A DNA stretch of 38,664 bases from Nemertoderma westbladi (lineage: Eukaryota; Xenacoelomorpha; Nemertodermatida; Nemertodermatidae): assembly GCA_032718475.1 (NCBI GenBank), contig JAUCBJ010002810.1:1-38664 (forward strand), read 5' to 3'. Positions 33,238-38,664 of the stretch are shown piece by piece; the first letter of the stretch is position 1, and each line of letters starts with the position of its first letter. The notes below the pieces were generated by a model that did no database searches, had not been told where the DNA came from, and worked only from the letters and a program-made list of their open reading frames with translations. A program made the translations under genes and the position numbers.

Positions 33238-34696
33238 AGACTATCTTATTCTCCAGAACTGATCCGCTGGGTATATCGATCCGATCCCCGTGATTGGCTA
33301 TTATAATGACAGTCCCGCGTAACGCCACGTCCCGTCCGAAGTTAACGTCCCCGGACACGGTGAGGTTGTCCAACTCCAACAGATCCGGAATGGACGGGAA
33401 CCGATGCAGGAAATCCTTGACCTTCTTGAAGCTGGTCCCGAGTTTAACCAACGGCGTCGACGGGAACATACGTGCCTCACTCATGGACAACGTGCCGCTC
33501 CCGAAGCTGTACAGGTTGGACATTATAAGGAGAAGATCAGACGTTGTCTTCACCGGGAGGAATCGACTCCGCGGTACGTTGACGCCCTGAGTGCGATCGA
33601 AGAGTTTAATCCCGGCGCCCACGGCTGTTTCCAACTGCAGCACGTTGATCCCGGAATCCAAGGTCTTAGGATTGCAGATTATGTCCAAGCGGAATCCCGA
33701 ACGCATCTCAACAGCGCGTTTGATCGAATCCAACCGGATCCAAATGTTATTCGTGTTGAATATCTTGAATTTGGTCACGGATTTGAACTCGTCCATGTGT
33801 TCCGGAGGTACTTGAGCGACTTCCAGAAGTTGCAGTTTCCCTTCGTAATCAATAAGCGTCCCGCCTTTAATATCGGCTCGCGTTTTATCGGTAACTTCCA
33901 TTAGGAATTCAACTGGGTTGGTCGGTTCGCTCATTAAGTAGTTTAAGATCGGGATATCGACAGTTGCCCCGAGATTGTCGATGTTGGACAGGAACAAATA
34001 CTCCTTACCGTCTCTTATGAACTCGTCGAGCATACCAGATTCGTACAACGACGCGTAGACGTCTCCGTGGCCCGGCGGGTACCAGCTATCCAGATCGTCG
34101 CCGCCCCATTCGCTCGTTATGGGCAGGAGGGTCTCCTTGTTGATCCGCGGGTAGACGTGCTGGTTGAAGGTCTTTATGACGACGCCACTGCCCGCGTACT
34201 TACGGAGCACCTTGGAGGTGTCGGTGTGGGTGTTGAACGAGTTCATGAGCACGAGCGGGACGTTGCATCCGTAGGTTGAGTTGAGCACCTCGATCTGTTG
34301 CACGTTGAGATCGAGGAATGTGAGATCGTCCCGCACTGGGATCACCGATTTGGGCCCGGAGCAACCCATCGTGGTACCGAGGCCGCCGTTCAGTTTAAAC
34401 ACTACGAGTTTATCAAGAAGGGCCTTATGATTCGCCGTCGGTTTCATTTCTGTTATAGAGGAATAATTCCGGATAAAGTCGCTCGGAGGAGAACAAACTT
34501 TACTCCAGTCGACAGAGGAAAATCGTTCGTCTATAAACTGTTTGAAGAGTTTCTGGAATCCGCGTAGATTCCGCTCTGCCCACAGTTTGTCTGACTTCGC
34601 CGACGCTATAAGCCCGTCTATTTCTACGGTCATGGCGTCTATCGAATCCTGCCCGCAGAACTCCATGCTCATACTGTGGCCTTTGGATCGTTTCAT
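33209..34696 (-). CDS. UGP2: UDP-glucose pyrophosphorylase, complete and intronless
   Basis: This 495-residue protein catalyses UTP + glucose-1-phosphate to UDP-glucose + pyrophosphate in the cytosol, feeding glycogen, glycoprotein and glycosaminoglycan synthesis. The nucleotide-binding loop [17 protein letters not shown] is at about 101-117, [13 protein letters not shown] at 148-160, the substrate-site stretch [12 protein letters not shown] at 205-216, [11 protein letters not shown] at 237-247, and the conserved Lys in [17 protein letters not shown] at about 383. The C-terminus has the left-handed beta-helix sequence [27 protein letters not shown], ending exactly as in animal UGP2. Length is close to the usual animal form (about 508). 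The start at 34696 is the first in-frame Met; Met9 and Met11 are alternatives, and the N-terminus is variable in the family. There is no intron, which is unusual for animal UGP2 and suggests a retrogene or intron loss, though the ORF is intact. The next minus-strand AATAAA is at 32516-32511. Confidence 0.97.
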   Translation of the reverse strand: [495 protein letters not shown]

Positions 34697-34900
34697 GTTT
34701 GTGGGTTTTGTTTTACTTCAATACCTGCACTTATAATAACTACGTAGTTCTGCAGTAAACGACAACAAAGCCGAACCGGTACCGGGGAATATACTTTACT
34801 TCTGTACTTGTCGTGTGCTGCCAGACTGAGATCGTACCCTACGCAATTGGGAACTGGGCATTTCAATGACTTCACTCAGTTACACCACAGCCTCACAGCC
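34697..34900 (-). promoter_or_regulatory. Probable UGP2 5' UTR and promoter region
   Basis: This stretch lies directly upstream of the UGP2 start and is less AT-rich than the flanks beyond it. It contains short open frames out of phase with UGP2 but none that I recognise. A TTATTATAAG-like run on the minus strand at about 34741-34732 is too close to the start codon to call a TATA box, and gtgcag at about 34730-34725 could be a 5'-UTR splice acceptor. No transcription start can be fixed from sequence alone. Confidence 0.3.
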
Positions 34901-35274
34901 ACACTAGTAGTGGGGTGGACATAAACAAGGAAAGCAGCATTTTAATCTTACACTAAAACATTGTGACATTTTCCCCCTTAATTCAGTAGCTACCTACAGT
35001 GTTAATGAGGTTGTTAACTCTAACTGTAATTAGTTAGGCAGCATAAGCAAACAGCTGATATCTCTATGATGAATTAAATGTGGATGTGATTGGTTGAATT
35101 AGAAGTTTATTACAACTTATGTCAGTAATAGTAAGTGATAACTAACTATAATTTTAATTGTTGTGTTATATTATTTACTGGATGTCTAGTAATTCTTGTG
35201 GTAAGCACAATAATGTTTATATTAAATCCTGTTATTTCTTCAATTTTACAGATAGGGGGGAAACTGGACGCAAT
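34901..35274. other. AT-rich spacer upstream of UGP2
   Basis: No gene or structured element recognised on either strand; short open frames only. Confidence 0.4.
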
Positions 35275-35481
35275 AAAAATTCATCCCTCTCCAGGGGAAA
35301 TTCGACGCAAATATTTGACGCAAATATAATTCGACACCTTCTGTTACCTGGGATCGGATCATGGATCCGGAAGTCGGACCTTCGAATACGTAAGGGAAAG
35401 GCATGGGCAGCCTAGAATAGGCTTTCCAGGATTTGGAAGTCACAGGGAATTAATCGGAAACTTACGGTCCGATTATTTAGA

Positions 35482-35847
35482 GCAGCAGTAGTCCCAGTAC
35501 TCCTCTATGGGAGTCCATACTCTGCTTTAACTGCCGAGGACACCAAATCTCTGGATGGCACATTCACAAGAATGCTACGTCGGGTTCATTGTATCAAGTA
35601 CAATGCACACATCTCCAACCAGACACTATATAACATTGGAAGTGTCTCATTGGTTCCCCCAAGCTTGACACCAGAACAAAGTCGCCTCCGCTTTGCAGGA
35701 CATTGCTTTCGCCGTGAGGACCAGCCAGTGCATAATCTTGTACTTTGGCAGCCTCATGGTGTGAATAAGCATGGTGGACAGCCAAAGGACACTGGTCTTG
35801 AAGATGCGGATGATCTAGCAAATGTCATGGGTGATAGGGAGTTGTAG
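35482..35847 (+). pseudogene. LINE reverse transcriptase C-terminal fragment
   Basis: This open frame contains only the C-terminal end of the polyprotein, after the RT core. It includes the SLDGTFTRMLRRVH and LRFAGHCFRREDQP motifs, and stops at 35847 (GDREL-stop). In the tandem second copy the same codon is TGG (DRELW), so the stop is a mutation. The ADD catalytic motif is absent because of 5' truncation. Confidence 0.75.
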
Positions 35848-36137
35848 CGGCGCAATTTTGTCGACAAGCCGGCACAGCATTATTAAAAATGCAGCTGCAA
35901 TGCAGCATGCCGATCCTAGTAGTAGCATAATCTTGTGCTTTGGCAGCCTCATGGAGAAAATAAGCATGGTGGATAGCCCATGACTTTCTTGAGACGCATC
36001 TTAATGGGCAATGGCCTTGAAGATGCGGATGATCTAGCAAATGTCATGGGTGATAGGGAGTTGTGGCGGTGCAATTTTGTCGACAAGCCTGCACAGAATT
36101 CTTACAAATGCAGCTGCAATGCAGCATGCCGATCCGA
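35730..36137. repeat. Tandem duplication of about 200 bp in the LINE tail
   Basis: GCATAATCTTGTACTTTGGC (from 35730) recurs as GCATAATCTTGTGCTTTGGC (from about 35925), followed by the same order of blocks. GAAGATGCGGATGATCTAGC occurs at about 35799 and 36015. Copies end with GCAGCATGCCGATCC at about 35903-35917 and 36121-36135. Copies differ by substitutions and small indels, so the duplication is not very recent. Confidence 0.85.
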
Positions 36138-36155
36138 CGCAAATAACAGCTGATT

Positions 36156-36453
36156 ATTCTCAAAAATTAAACTGCAATTTTTATCTAAAATCAAAATTTA
36201 AAATTTTAATAGTTCTTTCTAGTCAATAATATATAATAATAAATATTGTTGCTGTAGGCTTCAGCAATCACTGAAATTAATTAGATCTAATGAATTAAAT
36301 ATACAACAGTATAATATCATATAATTTGAAAATGAAAATTATCATATTTCTGGGTTGCTTATAAATTATTTTAAAAATTGAAATTTTCGGCTTCAAATTT
36401 AGGAATATTTTTTCTGAAGAAACTATACCGATTCTAAATTTTCATCAGTCCTA
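36156..36453. other. AT-rich spacer
   Basis: Very AT-rich sequence with no gene or clear repeat recognised. Confidence 0.5.
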
Positions 36454-36720
36454 CAACACCGAACAACTTATCACATCATAGACACATAGACCACATCAGC
36501 TGTCCCCAGCAGTAGGTTAGGCACTCTATTTACTTCTCTGTGTCACGAATCCTTTTTTGGAAACCTCTACTAATATCGTACCTACCAACACCGAACAACT
36601 TATCACATCATAGACACATAGACCACATCAGCTGTCCCCAGCAGTAGGTTAGGCACTCTATTTACTTCTCTGTGTCACGAATCCTTTTTTGGAAACCTCT
36701 ACTAATATCGTACCTACCAA
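36454..36720. repeat. 132-bp tandem duplication, near-identical
   Basis: CAACACCGAACAACTTATCA begins at 36454 and again at 36586. The following text matches base for base as far as I can read, to CGTACCTACCAA at the end of each copy. Two copies only. No coding frame. Confidence 0.95.
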
Positions 36721-37142
36721 TTTAAAATGTCCGGACATGTCTTTAAAATAGTCATAGTCCTACTATAACAGGAAGGATGGCGATGAACATAAAACTTTTT
36801 TATTTAATTAACATTTGCATTTATTGATTTGAAAATGATATAGAAAATAATTTTAATTAACTTGTGTTTGAGTGTAATAATGTATAAAAGCAATAGTTGT
36901 TTAGAGGGTTACCCAGCAACATTTATCTAAATGTTGTATAGGGATTTAACGGTATATTACTTTCATTATTAGTCGTTAGCAATGTTAGAGAGACAAAATG
37001 AACCACGAATGCGTACAATAGATACGTAATTTACGCGAATCTGCTGACATTAATAACGTCACTTCTCATACCGTCACTTGCTTGTTTTGCCAACCCCTTA
37101 AATATTAAACTGCTTGAGGCCATATAATTAGTGTTATTGAGG
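36721..37142. other. AT-rich spacer
   Basis: No gene recognised on either strand. Confidence 0.45.
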
Positions 37143-37562
37143 TTGCGTAGCGGGCCCATGTGAAGAATACCAGACTTTCTGCCGTTATATTTCACTTTGC
37201 AGTTACCCCCATGTGAAGAATACCAGACTTTCTGCCGTTATATTTCACTTTGCAGTTACCCACATGTGAAGAATACCAGTTTTTCACCAAAAACACAGGT
37301 TACAGAAAGGCTGAATCTAACCAAAACAATAAACTAATTAGTATATGTACAGGTTATAAGACAGAAATAAGCAATAAATAAATCAGCAATAATATAATAA
37401 TAATATAATATAAGCAATAATATAATAATAATATAAGCAATAATAAAACAATAAAGATAAATTAAAAAAAATAAAAAATCATATAATTCATATATAAAAT
37501 TCCAATAAAAAGTCGACCGAAAAGTGAAATCCAGGTATTCTACTCATGGGCGGCGTAGCGAA
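37143..37562. mobile_element. Possible MITE with internal 53-bp tandem units
   Basis: The left end CGTAGCGGGCCCATG...GAATACCAG and the right end CTGGTATTC-like CAGGTATTCTACTCATGGGC...CGTAGCG are inverted relatives. Inside the left end a 53-bp unit (CCCATGTGAAGAATACCAGA to GCAGTTACC) occurs about 2.4 times from 37155, with repeats starting at 37208 and about 37261. The centre (37370-37490) is AATAATATAAT-type simple sequence. A diverged copy of the unit lies at 22860-22920. Confidence 0.55.
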
Positions 37563-38304
37563 ATAAAAAGGTACAATTTTTGTGTGTAACTGGTTTTATA
37601 AGGATAACAAAAAATCTATCCATATTTTCCAAACTTTTTGTGTTTTTCGCGGACTGACAATGGTTTGACAGATTTGAGGCTATATTGAGATTTGAAACGG
37701 AACCACATTAGGCGGTTTACATTTATTAAATACAAACAATATTTAGTTGAAAATGTTGTAAATAGTGATAAAATAATGTTGATTTATGAAAATAAAATTT
37801 GAGAAAATCGCGCTTAGATTCCTCGTTTCTCGTTAAATCGTTGATAAAATAATTTTGTCTAAAACACTCCCATAAAGTTTTACCAATTATCTGCTTATAT
37901 AAGGAAAAATACATTTTAATTTATATTTTCAAGGGAAAATGATCCATTTTGAAAAAAAAACACTATTTGCCGACAGTAACTGATTCCAAATATAGAAGCC
38001 GTTGTCTATTTCGATCGAAGGTAAACAAATAGCATATTTCGAGTTAACTGAAGCGTGAAGAGCGGGTTGCGTGGGAGGGAATTTATACGCAGTGAGATTA
38101 GGTTATATAGTTGAGTGCAGTGTAAAAATAAATAATTATTAAACGTCTATCACTCATGGTTTTATTTTCTTAGGGAACTTAATATATATATAACGCATAG
38201 AATCCTTCATAGTTCAAAATAACCGCCTATCAAGTACATATTTTACCGTCGTTTCTATTTATTTACAAGCAGGTACACATTGGCGGAAGCAAACGAAAAC
38301 TCAC
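37563..38304. other. AT-rich spacer / intron of the 38.3-kb gene
   Basis: No coding signal; it begins after the MITE-like element. If the exon at 38305-38419 is real, this is the start of its first intron on the minus strand. Confidence 0.4.
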
Positions 38305-38419
38305 CAAACATGGAACGTTCCAAAAAGTCCTTGTAAGACGCCTTCGTCGGGACGGATTTATAATCCTCCGAAACCGACGAAAATACGTCGTCGTCAATGA
38401 TTTGCGTTTCAATCGACAT
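38305..38419 (-). CDS. First coding exon of an unrecognised gene
   Basis: An ATG at 38419 with A at -3 opens 38 codons plus one base. The peptide starts MSIETQIIDDDVFSSVSEDY, continues KSVPTKASYKDFLERSMF, and ends at a strong donor (TTTG followed by gtgagt). The peptide is acidic near its start and has no signal peptide. I do not recognise the family, and it does not resemble a PAK N-terminus. Phase also argues against joining the PAK exon at 22757: this exon ends in phase 1, while that one needs phase 0. The partner exons downstream on the minus strand were not identified. It could be the 5' exon of a separate gene whose remaining exons lie in the repeat-rich DNA to the left, or a chance open exon. 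Confidence 0.5.
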
Positions 38420-38664
38420 TATTATATTGATCAAATAAAGTATGAATGACTACTATATTTAACTTGAGTTGTTCCACAATAAGTAAATAATATTGCGATT
38501 AGATTTCTGGACCCTGTTTGTTGAATAAATAACGTAACATAAGTTCGTATTAATTATTATTCAGTCCACTAAACTATTGTTGGTGTAACATATTTAATAT
38601 ACTGTATAACAAACTAGGGAGAGAGGAAATCAAATATATAAGCACAGATGTCGTAAGAGAACCC
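38420..38664. other. Upstream region of the 38.3-kb exon
   Basis: AT-rich DNA containing the expected 5' UTR or promoter of the minus-strand exon. No core promoter element can be assigned. Confidence 0.3.

Larger units (their letters stand above)
35277..36155 (+). mobile_element. LINE 3' fragment nested in a short repeat
   Basis: The 3' end of a LINE RT of the same broad type as the one at 2.7 kb: RAAVVPVLLYGSPYSALTAE (from about 35482), then RLRFAGHCFRREDQPVHNLV and ADDLANVMGDREL. It is flanked by CGACGCAAATA at 35303-35313 and 36135-36145, a likely target-site duplication. The outer flanks ATTCATCCCTCTCCAG and GCAAATAACAGCTGATTA are the two halves of the repeat seen uninterrupted at 22965-23015. 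Confidence 0.75.

Noticed and set aside
33291-34736. Plus-strand ORFs across UGP2 (up to 166 codons)
   Set aside because: Shadows of the UGP2 coding strand; no family match.
38305-38419. The 38.3-kb exon as the first exon of PAK
   Set aside because: The peptide does not resemble PAK N-termini, and its phase 1 end does not fit the phase 0 start of the PAK exon at 22757.

Overview
The window is from a nuclear genome of an animal, most likely an AT-rich marine invertebrate; I cannot name the taxon. The basis is spliceosomal introns with GT/AG borders, two metazoan-type housekeeping/signalling genes, several decayed non-LTR retrotransposons, a tRNA-derived SINE and many tandem repeats. There are no bacterial-style operons.

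Genes. All three recognisable gene pieces read on the minus strand. (1) The last four coding exons of a group I p21-activated kinase (PAK) lie at 22757-22598, 22374-22158, 22017-21868 and 5863-5638. They give the C-terminal 250 residues with every kinase motif from VAIK to the end. (2) A complete, intronless UDP-glucose pyrophosphorylase (UGP2, 495 aa) lies at 34696-33209. (3) A first coding exon of an unrecognised gene lies at 38419-38305. The PAK exons upstream of VAIK were not found between 22.8 and 38.7 kb. UGP2 may therefore lie inside a long PAK intron, or the locus may be rearranged.

The dominant object is a tandem array of about 15.5 kb (5864-21344) filling almost all of the last PAK intron. 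It has roughly 520 units of 30 bp, with about 30 units of 24 bp. On the PAK strand the unit is the 3' splice site of the last exon plus the first bases of that exon. The array abuts the exon with no unique intron sequence between them. Because units are 30 or 24 bp, reading frame is kept throughout and giant artefactual ORFs appear on both strands. Higher-order blocks of 444, 900, 972 and about 3936 bp show repeated block duplication.

Layout. 1-2.7 kb: a foldback element and unassigned sequence. 2.7-4.2 kb: a 5'-truncated, internally deleted RTE-like LINE (plus strand). 4.2-5.6 kb: AT-rich 3' flank of PAK. 5.6-22.8 kb: PAK 3' exons and the array. 23.4-29.4 kb: a decayed LINE (minus strand) with an unusual Ulp1-like peptidase upstream of a coiled-coil/RRM-like ORF1, an APE-type endonuclease and a reverse transcriptase. 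29.7-32.3 kb: MITE-like pieces, a 21/19-bp minisatellite and a SINE with a 29-bp tandem tail. 33.0-34.7 kb: UGP2, whose stop-codon end is tandemly copied downstream. 35.3-36.1 kb: a LINE 3' fragment nested in another repeat. 36.4-38.3 kb: small tandem duplications in AT-rich DNA.

A shared theme is tandem duplication that starts at gene edges: the PAK splice acceptor and the UGP2 stop codon.
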